NCBI RefSeq assembly: GCF_900564145.1
Contig: NZ_UOOB01000001.1
Location: 2,110,754 to 2,174,753, forward strand
DNA length: 64,000 nucleotides
Direction: 5' to 3'
From: Comamonas sp. lk
GTDB taxonomy: Bacteria; Pseudomonadota; Gammaproteobacteria; Burkholderiales; Burkholderiaceae_C
The notes under the pieces were generated by a model. That model was not told where the DNA came from. It worked only from the letters and a program-made list of their open reading frames with translations, and did no database searches. Position 1 is the first letter of the stretch. Each line of letters starts with the position of its first letter. Shown in pieces: positions 52,691-61,828 of this stretch. The position numbers and the translations under genes are program-made.

Positions 52691-53946
52691 AAAAGCCGCG
52701 TCGTGCCGTAGTGGTCGTTTGTGACAGCCTCGCTGCGGATCTGGTGAGGCCTGACACCGCACCCGCCTTGGCGGCGCTGCGTGCGCAGAGTGCGCACTTT
52801 GCATCGGCTCGCAGCGTGTTCCCGTCCACCACACGCACCAGCTCTGCTTCTATGGCCACGGGAAGCCCACCCAGTGCACACGGATTGCTAGGCAACACCA
52901 TGGTGTTACATGAAGACGGTCAATTGGTGCGCCTGTCTGTGGGCAAGCCAGGCTTTCTGGACAGATTGCGCCGTGCGACAGGCCGAACGCTTAGGTGTCC
53001 GACCTGGGCCGAGCGGCTGGCACCGTATGGCGGCTCCATCGTCATGTCCAATGTGTCGCCAGGCGCCGCCTATCTGCAGGATCCCGATGGTTTTGGTCAT
53101 GTCTACCACCGCAGCGGTTCGCGTGGGCCGGGTGGCATAGCTTTGGAAGACGGGTTGTCCATAGAGGTGGGCGCCGTCGGCGATGCGGCGATGACAGAGC
53201 GTTTTTGCCGCGAGGTGTTGCGCGATCGGGCTCCTGCGTTGGCCGTGCTGTGGTTGTCCGAACCCGATCACACGGCTCACCATGTGGCGCTGGGTTCGCC
53301 TGAGCATCTTGCGATGATTGCGCATGCGGATGCCTGCGTTGATCAAGTGCGGCGTACGGTCGACGTGTTGGATCCTGGAGGAGAAGAAATTTTGCTGGTC
53401 GCTTGTTCCGACCATGGCATGGAGACGGTGGGCCGGCAGATAGACCTAGACACGCTGCTGGTAGAGGCCGGCTGGAAGAGCGGCCTCGAGTCTTCGGAGG
53501 TGGTTGTTGCACCTAACGGCAATGCTGCACTGCTGTACTTTGCGGACAGTGCGCGCGCAGACATACCGGCGCTGGCCAAATGGCTTCAGGATCAGGATTT
53601 TTCGGGCCGCGTGGTTTGGGGAGCGCAACTGGCTGATCTAGGTCTGCCGACCGGTGGACCGCTGGGCATTGCGCTGGCGCTACGCCATGACGCTGTAGCC
53701 AACTCCCATGGCGTGACGGGCTGCAGCGTGTCCGTGCGCAGCCCCTTCAGCGATTCATCTCCCCCTGGATGTGGCCAGCACGGTGGTCTGGGGGCAAGTG
53801 AGCAGCATCCTTTCCTCTACCTACGGGGCGGGGGGCTGCCTCCTGGCGAGCGGAGCCAACCGGCATCGCTGGTCGACATAGCGCCGACAGTACTTCACCA
53901 CCTCGGGATCGCGGCCGACTGCATGCATGGGCGCGTGCTGCGGTAG
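52687..53946 (+). CDS. NPP-like phosphodiesterase of the alkaline phosphatase superfamily
   Basis: 419 residues. It resembles nucleotide pyrophosphatase/phosphodiesterases and, more distantly, PhnA. Metal and nucleophile sites are AVVVVCDSLAADL, VFPSTTRTSSASMATGSPP with the Thr nucleophile, LSEPDHTAHH, LVACSDHGMET and CGQHGGLGASEQHPF. No signal peptide is seen. NPP enzymes and their phosphonate monoester hydrolase relatives cleave phosphate or phosphonate diesters and monoesters. It overlaps the previous gene by 4 bases. A second esterase in one cluster suggests successive cleavage steps. Confidence 0.88.
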   Translation: MKKPRRAVVVVCDSLAADLVRPDTAPALAALRAQSAHFASARSVFPSTTRTSSASMATGSPPSAHGLLGNTMVLHEDGQLVRLSVGKPGFLDRLRRATGRTLRCPTWAERLAPYGGSIVMSNVSPGAAYLQDPDGFGHVYHRSGSRGPGGIALEDGLSIEVGAVGDAAMTERFCREVLRDRAPALAVLWLSEPDHTAHHVALGSPEHLAMIAHADACVDQVRRTVDVLDPGGEEILLVACSDHGMETVGRQIDLDTLLVEAGWKSGLESSEVVVAPNGNAALLYFADSARADIPALAKWLQDQDFSGRVVWGAQLADLGLPTGGPLGIALALRHDAVANSHGVTGCSVSVRSPFSDSSPPGCGQHGGLGASEQHPFLYLRGGGLPPGERSQPASLVDIAPTVLHHLGIAADCMHGRVLR

Positions 53947-54085
53947 CGACACCGCAGCTACTTTTTGAACCCATATCAAAAGATGTCGCGCGATAGCGCG
54001 AGGGCGCAGCTTTGCCCGTTTTCCCTGACGCACATCGCAAAGAGCAGCTCGGCCGCGCCGCATCAAACCTAAAACGGAGAAGATC

Positions 54086-55150
54086 ATGAAGAGACATATC
54101 TGGTTGCCTGCGTTCGCTACAAGCGCTCTGGCCTCGATGAACCTTTGTCACGCCCAGTCGTCGGTTACCGTGTTTGGCCTGCTGGATACTGGTATCAGCC
54201 ACTATCGCGTGCATGGTGGCAAGAGTCAGACCGCGCTGGCCTCGGATGGCATAACCAGCAGCCGCATAGGGTTGCGGGGTCAAGAGGACCTGGGTGAGGG
54301 AATGAGAGCAGGCTTTTGGCTGGAAGGCGCGATAGCGCCCGATGCGCCCGGTGAGCTGACCTTTGCGCGCCGCTCCACGGTCAGCCTGGCCGGCGCTTGG
54401 GGAGAGGTCCGATTGGGCCGCGACTACACGCCGACCTACATGATTCAGTCAGAGTTCTCTGGTCCCTGGGTCACCAATGGCGTAGGTGAAAGCCTAGTCT
54501 ATCGGGCGCGTGCTGTGGTTTACGGCAGCTCCAATGGGGGGCAGAGCACCCATGTGCGCGCTAGCAATTCCATAGGCTACTTCTTGCCTAAGAGCCTGGG
54601 TGGACTGACCGGGCATCTGCAGTACGCTTTTCCCGAATCGACGGACGGCAGCCAGGCTGGACGCTACCTGGGCGGGAAGCTCAGCTACGGGCAGGGGCCT
54701 TGGCGGCTGGGCCTGGCCTATAGCCGTGCCACGGGAGGCCCCAAGGCTCCGACTACCCGTCCGCGTGACCTGCGCTCGGCTAGTTTGGGCGCATCCTACG
54801 ATTTCGGGAGAGCCTCGGTGGAGGCTCTCTACGCCCGAGATAGTGTCGACATGCCTTTGGGGCGCAAGACCCTGGAGGGGCTGACGGCAGGCCTGACCGT
54901 GCCAGTGCGTCAGGGCGAGTGGCGTCTGAGCTACGGCCATGTCGCTTTTAGCCACCCCAAAGATCAGTCCCGCGCCGACAAGCTGGCCTTTGGCTATGTT
55001 CATCACCTGTCCAAGCGCACAGCGCTCTATGCCACTTATGCCTACATCCGAAACCGGCGAGGTGCAGCCTTCACGGTGGGTGGTGATCCGGCAGGCATCC
55101 CCAACCAGTCATCAAGTGGCCAGAACTTTGGAATACGTCACCTGTTCTGA
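54086..55150 (+). CDS. Outer-membrane porin
   Basis: 354 residues. Signal peptide IWLPAFATSALASMNLCHAQ, then SSVTVFGLLDTGISHYRV, GLRGQEDLGEGMRAGFWLEG and SLAGAWGEVRLGRDYTPTY, the same family as the porin at 30377. The final residues SGQNFGIRHLF end in Phe. It begins 139 bases after the NPP-like gene and 33 before PhoD, so it may be the entry channel for the cluster's substrate. Confidence 0.93.
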   Translation: MKRHIWLPAFATSALASMNLCHAQSSVTVFGLLDTGISHYRVHGGKSQTALASDGITSSRIGLRGQEDLGEGMRAGFWLEGAIAPDAPGELTFARRSTVSLAGAWGEVRLGRDYTPTYMIQSEFSGPWVTNGVGESLVYRARAVVYGSSNGGQSTHVRASNSIGYFLPKSLGGLTGHLQYAFPESTDGSQAGRYLGGKLSYGQGPWRLGLAYSRATGGPKAPTTRPRDLRSASLGASYDFGRASVEALYARDSVDMPLGRKTLEGLTAGLTVPVRQGEWRLSYGHVAFSHPKDQSRADKLAFGYVHHLSKRTALYATYAYIRNRRGAAFTVGGDPAGIPNQSSSGQNFGIRHLF

Positions 55151-55183
55151 GCGAAGGCCCTTACCGATTCCAGGAGCAGCACT

Positions 55184-56788
55184 ATGCATCGCCGCGATCT
55201 CATTCGCCTAGCCGTTACCACGGCCGCAGCCACCTCCATGCCGCGCTGGGCCTGGTCTGCCACGCTGAATCAGCGCGAGCTGTTTCCACTGGGCGTGGCC
55301 AGCGGCGCGCCGACTCCGGATGGCTTTGTGCTTTGGACCCGGCTGCTGAACGGCCCAGTGCCGGGCACCGTGCCTGCCGACACGCCTCGCACGCCACTAC
55401 CCGATGCCCTGACAGTGCGTTGGGAGGTTGCCGAGGACGAGAGCTTCCAGCGCATCGTCCGCACCGGCCAAGCTCAAGCGTTGGCCGACCTGGGTCACGC
55501 TGTGCATGTGGAAGTGGCTGGTTTGCAACCCGATTGCTGGTATTTCTATCGTTTCATGCATGGCGACGCCGTCACGCAAACAGCCCGCACGCGTACCGCG
55601 CCTGCTCCGTATGCCTTGCCCGCAAAGCTGCGCTTTGCCTTTGTGTCCTGCCAGCGCTGGGAGCAAGGCCACTACGCTGGCTATCGCCACATGCTGGATG
55701 AGAATCTGGATCTGGTGTTGTTCCTGGGTGACTACATCTACGAGTACGCCATGCCCAAGACACCGCCCAGTTACACGTTGGCGCGCACCCATACCTTGGT
55801 TGCGGCCAAGACACTTGGCGACTACCGCGACCGCTATGCGCTTTATCGCACCGACGAGCAATTGCAGGCTGCTCATCGTGCCTGCCCCTGGCTAGTTAGC
55901 TGGGATGACCATGAGGTCCAGGATGACTACGCTGGCCTGGAGGGAACCGGCACGGCCAGTGCTTTCCTTGCACGTCGCAATGCGGGCTACCAAGCGTTCT
56001 ACGAGAACATGCCATTGCGGGCGTCCGCGCTCACCCATGGCCTGACCGGGCTGGGTACGCATGATGGCCTGCGCATTCATGAGCGCCATGCCTGGGGTCG
56101 GCTGCTGCGCTTTCACATGCTGGACACGCGCCAGTACCGTGACCGCCAAGCCTGCCGTGTGCCAGGCGAAAAAGCACAGGGTACCGTTACGCCCCAGGGT
56201 TGTCTTGAGCTGCAAGACCCTGCCCGCTCCATTCTCGGGGTTGATCAGGAGCGCTGGGCCGAGCAAGGGCTGGCCCAGGATGCGACATCCGGAGTGCACT
56301 GGACTGCCATGGCACAGCAGACCATCTTCTCGCGGCGCAACTATCAGCCTTTGCCCGCAGAGAGCTATCACAGCAGCACCTGGGACGGTTATCCGGCGTG
56401 TCGCCAGAGGCTGCTGGATGCGGTGCGCATCTCCGCACCGCGTAACACGGTGTTCCTGGGCGGTGACATCCACCAGAACTACGTGTGTAAGGTGCTGGCC
56501 GATTTTTCGAATGCCCAGTCTCCCGTGATCGCCAGCGAGTTTTGTGGCACGTCCATCGCCTCGGCCAGCAGCGTGCCCCAGAGCCGGGCTCAGGAAATAG
56601 CGGATAACAATCCGCACATTTTGCTGGCGCGCTCAGACCGACGTGGCTATGCCGTAGCCGAGGTCACGCCTCAGCGCTGGACCACGACGCTGCGCGTGCT
56701 CGATGACGTTGCAAAACCTGCTAGCGGCATATCGACGTTGGCGCGCTTCGTGGTCGATGACGGCGTTGCGGGCCCCAGGCTGGCTTGA
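55184..56788 (+). CDS. phoD: PhoD-type alkaline phosphatase/phosphodiesterase, Tat-exported
   Basis: 534 residues. The N-terminus MHRRDLIRLAVTTAAATSM is a Tat signal; PhoD enzymes are folded with iron and calcium before export. Family blocks are FPLGVASGAPTPDGFVLWTR, RFAFVSCQRWEQGHYAGYR with the iron-binding Cys, LVLFLGDYIYEYAMP, VSWDDHEVQDDYAG and TVFLGGDIHQNYVCKV. PhoD hydrolyses phosphomonoesters and diesters in the periplasm. Its place after the porin suggests that it trims the phosphonate ester before uptake, or serves general phosphate gain. Confidence 0.93.
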   Translation: MHRRDLIRLAVTTAAATSMPRWAWSATLNQRELFPLGVASGAPTPDGFVLWTRLLNGPVPGTVPADTPRTPLPDALTVRWEVAEDESFQRIVRTGQAQALADLGHAVHVEVAGLQPDCWYFYRFMHGDAVTQTARTRTAPAPYALPAKLRFAFVSCQRWEQGHYAGYRHMLDENLDLVLFLGDYIYEYAMPKTPPSYTLARTHTLVAAKTLGDYRDRYALYRTDEQLQAAHRACPWLVSWDDHEVQDDYAGLEGTGTASAFLARRNAGYQAFYENMPLRASALTHGLTGLGTHDGLRIHERHAWGRLLRFHMLDTRQYRDRQACRVPGEKAQGTVTPQGCLELQDPARSILGVDQERWAEQGLAQDATSGVHWTAMAQQTIFSRRNYQPLPAESYHSSTWDGYPACRQRLLDAVRISAPRNTVFLGGDIHQNYVCKVLADFSNAQSPVIASEFCGTSIASASSVPQSRAQEIADNNPHILLARSDRRGYAVAEVTPQRWTTTLRVLDDVAKPASGISTLARFVVDDGVAGPRLA

Positions 56789-56836
56789 CCCCGGTGCGGT
56801 GGGCAATGAGGAAATTTCTAGGGAAAGGGCGGCAAT

Positions 56837-58141
56837 GTGCTTGAACAACCGATGGCAATGACTACAGGCCCCGAATGGCCATATCTTGAAATCCTGGTGC
56901 GCCTCGCGCTGAGCTTGGCTCTGGGGCTGCTGATTGGCCTGGAGCGCGAGCGTCGGGGCAAGGAGGCGGGTCTGCGCACTTTCGGCTTTATCTGCATGCT
57001 AGGCGCTCTGGGTGGCCTGCTGGGCATGGCTGCCGCGCTGCTGGTGCTGGCCTTGGTGGGCGTTCTTGCCGTGCTGCTCAATGTGCAGACACTGCGCGCC
57101 GGGCAAGGCGCTGAGCTGACGACTTCGGCCGCCATGCTGGTGACCTGTTTGGCGGGGGTGCTCTGTGGGCAGGGACACACTGTTTCGCCTGCGGCCGTTA
57201 TGGTGCTGGCGACGGCTCTGTTGGCATGGAAGGAGCGTCTTAGGGGCTTTACGGCAGGCTTGACCGAAAGCGAGATGCGTTCAGCGCTGTTGCTAGCGAT
57301 TCTTGCTATCGTGATCTATCCGGCGCTGCCGGAGGGGGCTGTGGGCCCATGGAAGCTCGTTGAACCGCGCGCCGCCTGGGTGACGGTCATCCTCATCGCA
57401 GGCATAGGCTTCGTCAACTACATCTTGTGGAAACTCTATGGCGCGCGCGGTACCGAGCTTTCGGGTTTTCTCGGGGGTCTGGTCAACAGCAACTTCACGG
57501 TCATTGAAATGTCTTCGCGGGTTGTTGCCACGCGGGGAGCCTATGTAGGCACGGCCTACCGTGGTATTTTGCTGGCGACTTCTGCCATGGTCTTGCGCAA
57601 TGCAGGCCTGTTGCTGATTCTGGCGCCGATTGCACTGCTGGGCGCATCCGGAGCCTTTGCTTTGATGATGCTTGCCAGCGCGGTCCTGGTGCTGTGGAGT
57701 TATGGGCGTCGGGAACAAGGAAAGGTGCAGCCTGCGCCAGAGATTCAGTTGGACTTGCCGTTTTCGTTGCCATTGGCGCTCAAGTACGGTGTGGTGTTTC
57801 TCGTGCTGCATATCGTTGGGGGGCTCACGCAGCGCCATTTCGGCGATGCAGGGTTTTATTTCGTGAGCGTTGTGGGCGGACTGATGTCCAGTGCCAGTGC
57901 AGTCGCCGCTGCGGCAGCGCTGGCATCTCAGGGCAGTCTGTCGCCCGTAACGGCTGGTACGGGGGCGGTTTTGGCATCGCTTACCAGTATTGCTTTCAGC
58001 ATGTCCTTTGTGTTGCGTACGCGCGAACGCCGGCTGACCGTGAAGCTATGCACCGCCATGCTGTGCATAGCCGCTGCAGGTGCTGTGGGCCTGGCCGGCT
58101 GGCATTTTATTTTCCCCATGATCGAGCCTTTGTTGCCCTGA
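56837..58141 (+). CDS. MgtC/DUF4010 multi-helix membrane protein
   Basis: About 434 residues from GTG 56837; ATG 56852 or 56858 are alternatives. The N-terminal third is MgtC/SapB-like (RLALSLALGLLIGLERERRG, LRTFGFICMLGALGG); the rest is DUF4010, with about ten further helices and GGLVNSNFTVIEMSSRVV. MgtC-type proteins affect magnesium and phosphate balance and membrane potential; for this fused form no function is known. Gaps of 48 and 36 bases place it between PhoD and acetyl-CoA synthetase, possibly in one transcript. Confidence 0.83.
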   Translation: MLEQPMAMTTGPEWPYLEILVRLALSLALGLLIGLERERRGKEAGLRTFGFICMLGALGGLLGMAAALLVLALVGVLAVLLNVQTLRAGQGAELTTSAAMLVTCLAGVLCGQGHTVSPAAVMVLATALLAWKERLRGFTAGLTESEMRSALLLAILAIVIYPALPEGAVGPWKLVEPRAAWVTVILIAGIGFVNYILWKLYGARGTELSGFLGGLVNSNFTVIEMSSRVVATRGAYVGTAYRGILLATSAMVLRNAGLLLILAPIALLGASGAFALMMLASAVLVLWSYGRREQGKVQPAPEIQLDLPFSLPLALKYGVVFLVLHIVGGLTQRHFGDAGFYFVSVVGGLMSSASAVAAAAALASQGSLSPVTAGTGAVLASLTSIAFSMSFVLRTRERRLTVKLCTAMLCIAAAGAVGLAGWHFIFPMIEPLLP

Positions 58142-58177
58142 GGCATGGCACTGGCCGCAGTCACCGAGAGACACCAT

Positions 58178-60172
58178 ATGAGCAGTACATTCACGATTGA
58201 GTCACTCCTGGACGAAAACCGGGTCTTCCCGCCGCCTGCAACTTTTGCGGCCCAGGCCCGCATTGCCAGCATGGAGCAATACCAGGCCTTGTGCGACGAG
58301 GCCGAGCGCGACTATGAAGGTTACTGGGCGCGTCTGGCCCGCGAGAACGTGGTCTGGAGCAAGCCCTTCACCCAGGTGCTCGATGAGAGCAATGCACCGT
58401 TCTTCCAGTGGTTTGCCGACGGCGAACTCAACGCCAGTGCCAACTGCCTGGACAAGCACATGGGCACGCCCGTCGAGCACAAGACGGCGATTATTTTTGA
58501 AGCCGACGGCGGCGAGGTCACCAAGGTCACTTACCGCGAGCTGCTGGAGCGCGTCTCGCAGTTTGCCAACGGCCTGAAGGCCCATGGCGTGCAAAAGGGC
58601 GACCGTGTTCTGATCTACATGCCCATGACCATCGAAGGTGTGGTGGCCATGCAGGCCTGCGCGCGGATTGGCGCCACCCACTCCGTGGTGTTCGGCGGCT
58701 TTTCGGCCAAGGCAGTGCAGGAGCGCATTGTGGACGTGGGCGCCGTGGCGGTGATCACCTCCAACTACCAGATGCGCGGCGGCAAGGAACTGCCGCTCAA
58801 AGCCATTGTCGACGATGCGCTGGCGCTGGGCGGCTGCGAGGCCATCAAGAATGTGTTTGTGTACGAGCGCACGCCCACGGCCTGCAACCTGGTGGCCGGC
58901 CGCGACAAAACGTTTGGCGAGCTGCTGCAAGGCCAATCCAAGGAGTGCGCTCCGGTCGCCGTGGGCGCCGAGCATCCGCTGTTCATCCTCTACACCAGCG
59001 GCTCCACCGGCAAGCCCAAGGGCGTGCAGCACGCCACCGGCGGCTACATGCTGTGGGCCAAGCAGACCGTGGACTGGACCTTCGACATGAAGGACAGCGA
59101 TGTGTTCTGGTGCACGGCCGATATCGGCTGGATCACCGGCCACACCTATGTGGCCTACGGCCCCCTGGCCGCTGGCGCCACGCAAATCGTCTTCGAAGGC
59201 GTGCCCACCTTCCCCAACGCCGGGCGCTTCTGGCAGATGATCGAGCGCCATGGCTGCACCATCTTCTACACGGCGCCCACGGCGATTCGTTCGCTGATCA
59301 AGGCCGCCGATTCCGACGCCGCCGTACACCCCAGGAACTGGAATCTGTCCAGCCTGCGCCTGCTGGGCTCGGTGGGCGAGCCCATCAACCCCGAAGCCTG
59401 GATGTGGTATCACAAGCACATCGGTGCCGAGCGCTGCCCGATTGTGGACACCTTCTGGCAAACCGAGAACGGTGGCCACATGATCACGCCGCTGCCCGGT
59501 GCCACACCGCTGGTGCCCGGCTCCTGCACGCTGCCGCTGCCCGGCATCACGGCCGCCATCGTCGATGAAACCGGCAACGACATGGCCAATGGTGCCGGCG
59601 GCATGCTGGTGGTGAAGAAACCCTGGCCCAGCATGATCCGCAATATCTGGGGCGACCCCGAGCGCTTCAAGAAGAGCTATTTCCCCGAAGAGCTGGGCGG
59701 CACGACCTATCTGGCGGGTGACGGTGCCGTGCGCAGTGCCGACCGCGGTTACTTCCGCATCACCGGTCGCATCGACGATGTGCTCAACGTCTCGGGCCAC
59801 CGCATGGGTACCATGGAAATCGAATCGGCCCTGGTCTCCAAGACCGATCTGGTGGCCGAGGCTGCCGTGGTCGGGCGCCCCGACGATCTGACCGGCGAAG
59901 CCATCTGTGCTTTTGTGGTGTTGAAGCGTCCCGTGCCCCATGGCGAAGAAGCCAAGCAACTGGCCAACGAGCTGCGCAACTGGGTGGCCAAGGAAATTGG
60001 CCCGATTGCCAAGCCCAAGGACATCCGCTTTGGCGAGAACCTGCCCAAGACCCGCAGCGGCAAGATCATGCGCCGTCTGTTGCGCTCGATTGCCAAGGGC
60101 GAGGCCATCACGCAGGACACCAGCACGCTGGAGAATCCCGCGATTCTGGAACAGCTGAATCAGGTTTGTTGA
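58178..60172 (+). CDS. acs: Acetyl-CoA synthetase
   Basis: 664 residues from ATG 58178; the frame upstream overlaps the previous gene end only slightly and is unlike the family. Motifs are [79 protein letters not shown] and the regulated lysine in [15 protein letters not shown]. It makes acetyl-CoA from acetate, ATP and CoA. Acetate is the carbon product of PhnA, so it could complete the phosphonate pathway. Its strong codon bias suggests high expression as a housekeeping enzyme too. Confidence 0.96.
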   Translation: MSSTFTIESLLDENRVFPPPATFAAQARIASMEQYQALCDEAERDYEGYWARLARENVVWSKPFTQVLDESNAPFFQWFADGELNASANCLDKHMGTPVEHKTAIIFEADGGEVTKVTYRELLERVSQFANGLKAHGVQKGDRVLIYMPMTIEGVVAMQACARIGATHSVVFGGFSAKAVQERIVDVGAVAVITSNYQMRGGKELPLKAIVDDALALGGCEAIKNVFVYERTPTACNLVAGRDKTFGELLQGQSKECAPVAVGAEHPLFILYTSGSTGKPKGVQHATGGYMLWAKQTVDWTFDMKDSDVFWCTADIGWITGHTYVAYGPLAAGATQIVFEGVPTFPNAGRFWQMIERHGCTIFYTAPTAIRSLIKAADSDAAVHPRNWNLSSLRLLGSVGEPINPEAWMWYHKHIGAERCPIVDTFWQTENGGHMITPLPGATPLVPGSCTLPLPGITAAIVDETGNDMANGAGGMLVVKKPWPSMIRNIWGDPERFKKSYFPEELGGTTYLAGDGAVRSADRGYFRITGRIDDVLNVSGHRMGTMEIESALVSKTDLVAEAAVVGRPDDLTGEAICAFVVLKRPVPHGEEAKQLANELRNWVAKEIGPIAKPKDIRFGENLPKTRSGKIMRRLLRSIAKGEAITQDTSTLENPAILEQLNQVC

Positions 60173-61018
60173 TGCGGACGACGCCTGGTTTCTGGAAACC
60201 TGTGGGCGAACACGCGTGTCAGCTTTGGTGGATGGTGGCTATGCAGTGATAAGAGGCCAGTACGCCGAAGTAGTACAGGCAGGCATGACTCCAAGATGTT
60301 GGAGAGGTGCCTGGATGCGATCCGGACATTGGGAGCTTGCAAGAGAGGTCTCGTAAGCGGCCAACGAGGCTGTTGATCAAAGCCGTGATCACATCACACC
60401 TTTGCATCCATGCCTGCTCTCTTCCAGTGCAAAGGCGAGAACTACTCGTTGTAGGCCCTGATGGGGCAGACCCTAGGAGAACAAGGACGAGGGCATTCTT
60501 TGATGTGTTCAGTAGTCTGGCATTTCGAGATGGTCTTGGCCAGAGTTTCGCGGTGTCCGCAGGTCAAGTGTGGAAGTCATTGAGCGGTTTCTGCAAACAA
60601 CCGTTATCAGATACTCCGTATTGGAAGCTGATGGCAACATCGCAATGATCTGCGGAGAAAGGATTGATGTTGGCTGCAGTTGCAGCAAGGTTGGATGGCG
60701 CTTTCCATATCAAGGAGCTCTCAGCACGTTGCGTGGCTGGTACCAGTTTGGCAAAAGGCTTAGATAGATGATCTGATAAGTGGCTGTTTTTGTGCGTTTG
60801 CTTTGTGTTTCCGACTTGGCCTAAATATGCCGCTGCAAATTATGTTCCGGGGGCACATGAGTGCTATGTTCCTGCTGACGACTTTATTTATAGAAAAGAA
60901 TCGTTATGCTTGAAAAATAAAGTCGTAAACAGCGACTTGGGCTGCACTGGCAGCTGAGAGGGTGCTTGTCCTAGTCAGTCATTTCACAATTAGATAAAGC
61001 TTTGTGAGGCTTACGTCG
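60173..61018. other. Long intergenic stretch with no recognised gene
   Basis: About 846 bases. Frames such as 60307-60648 lack family motifs and ribosome sites. The last 250 bases are AT-rich and include a probable promoter for the next genes. No RNA gene was recognised. Confidence 0.45.
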
Positions 61019-61816
61019 ATGGCGCAAGAATATTTTGATCCACTCCTTTTCATCAAAGAGGGCGAGGCGATTGCCGTGAATCTTTTGCGGACACCGTTTT
61101 TCTGCAATATCGGCGGGCGTCCGCAGTATTTCAAAGAGCCTCCAGCTGGCGTTCGGTTGCTTGAGCCTGCCAGCAGCGATCCTGATGTCGCCATCGGTAG
61201 GGAGTACCGGGTCACTGCGGCGACCACGACCCAGCCCAGTCCTCAATATGGCGATCAGACGCAGTTGGAGTTTCTTGCTGATCGGATCGAGTACGAGCCC
61301 TTGTACGCTACACGCGAGATTGCGGCTGCGTTCGGAATGACATTGGTTGAAGAAAGCCAGGGCGTTCGCGTGAGCAGTCCGGAATCTGAGCTAGAGCAGA
61401 TTGACTATGAGTACGGTATGTTTGCCGGGCATATGTCACCTTATCAAGGAACGGGCTACCGCTTGCTGGGTGTGGTCTGCACCGATCTGGAGCACCACAA
61501 TTTTCCGCATGTCTTTGCCTCTGTGGACCCACAGCTTCCGCTGGTAATTTCAGTAGGACGCTATTGGCCAGAGTTGCAAAAGATCTGTCTGGCAGACCTC
61601 TGGGTGCCCCGTGGCAAAGCTTTGTACGTTCCGCCCAGACCCAAGCTGAAGTGTCAGCCTTGCCTAGACTTGCATGGCAACCGCAATTCGGCCCTGGCTT
61701 GCTGGAAAGGTATCGGGCAAGCCAGCGTAAAAACCCAGACATTGTTGCAGACAAAGGGTGCTTATTTTCACTGGTTCTGGAATGATCTACCTTCGAACCA
61801 TCCTCTCCTGACCTGA
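61019..61816 (+). CDS. Hypothetical protein paired with a PAS histidine kinase
   Basis: 265 residues from ATG 61019 with TGAGG nine bases upstream; GTG 61004 is an alternative. I do not recognise the family. It has no signal peptide or membrane helix. Aromatic and acidic residues are frequent (IDYEYGMFAGHMSPYQGTGY, LISVGRYWPELQKICLAD type stretches), and a CxxC pair occurs in KLKCQPCLDLHG. The stop lies 12 bases before the kinase start, so the two are probably co-transcribed; a role in sensing or in delivering a ligand or cofactor to the PAS domain is possible. Confidence 0.65.
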   Translation: MAQEYFDPLLFIKEGEAIAVNLLRTPFFCNIGGRPQYFKEPPAGVRLLEPASSDPDVAIGREYRVTAATTTQPSPQYGDQTQLEFLADRIEYEPLYATREIAAAFGMTLVEESQGVRVSSPESELEQIDYEYGMFAGHMSPYQGTGYRLLGVVCTDLEHHNFPHVFASVDPQLPLVISVGRYWPELQKICLADLWVPRGKALYVPPRPKLKCQPCLDLHGNRNSALACWKGIGQASVKTQTLLQTKGAYFHWFWNDLPSNHPLLT

Positions 61817-61828
61817 GTTACACGCCCT

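Noticed and set aside
58202..59959. 585-codon open frame antisense to acetyl-CoA synthetase
   Set aside because: It mirrors a GC-rich, strongly biased acs gene, which commonly leaves the opposite strand open. It has no family motifs.
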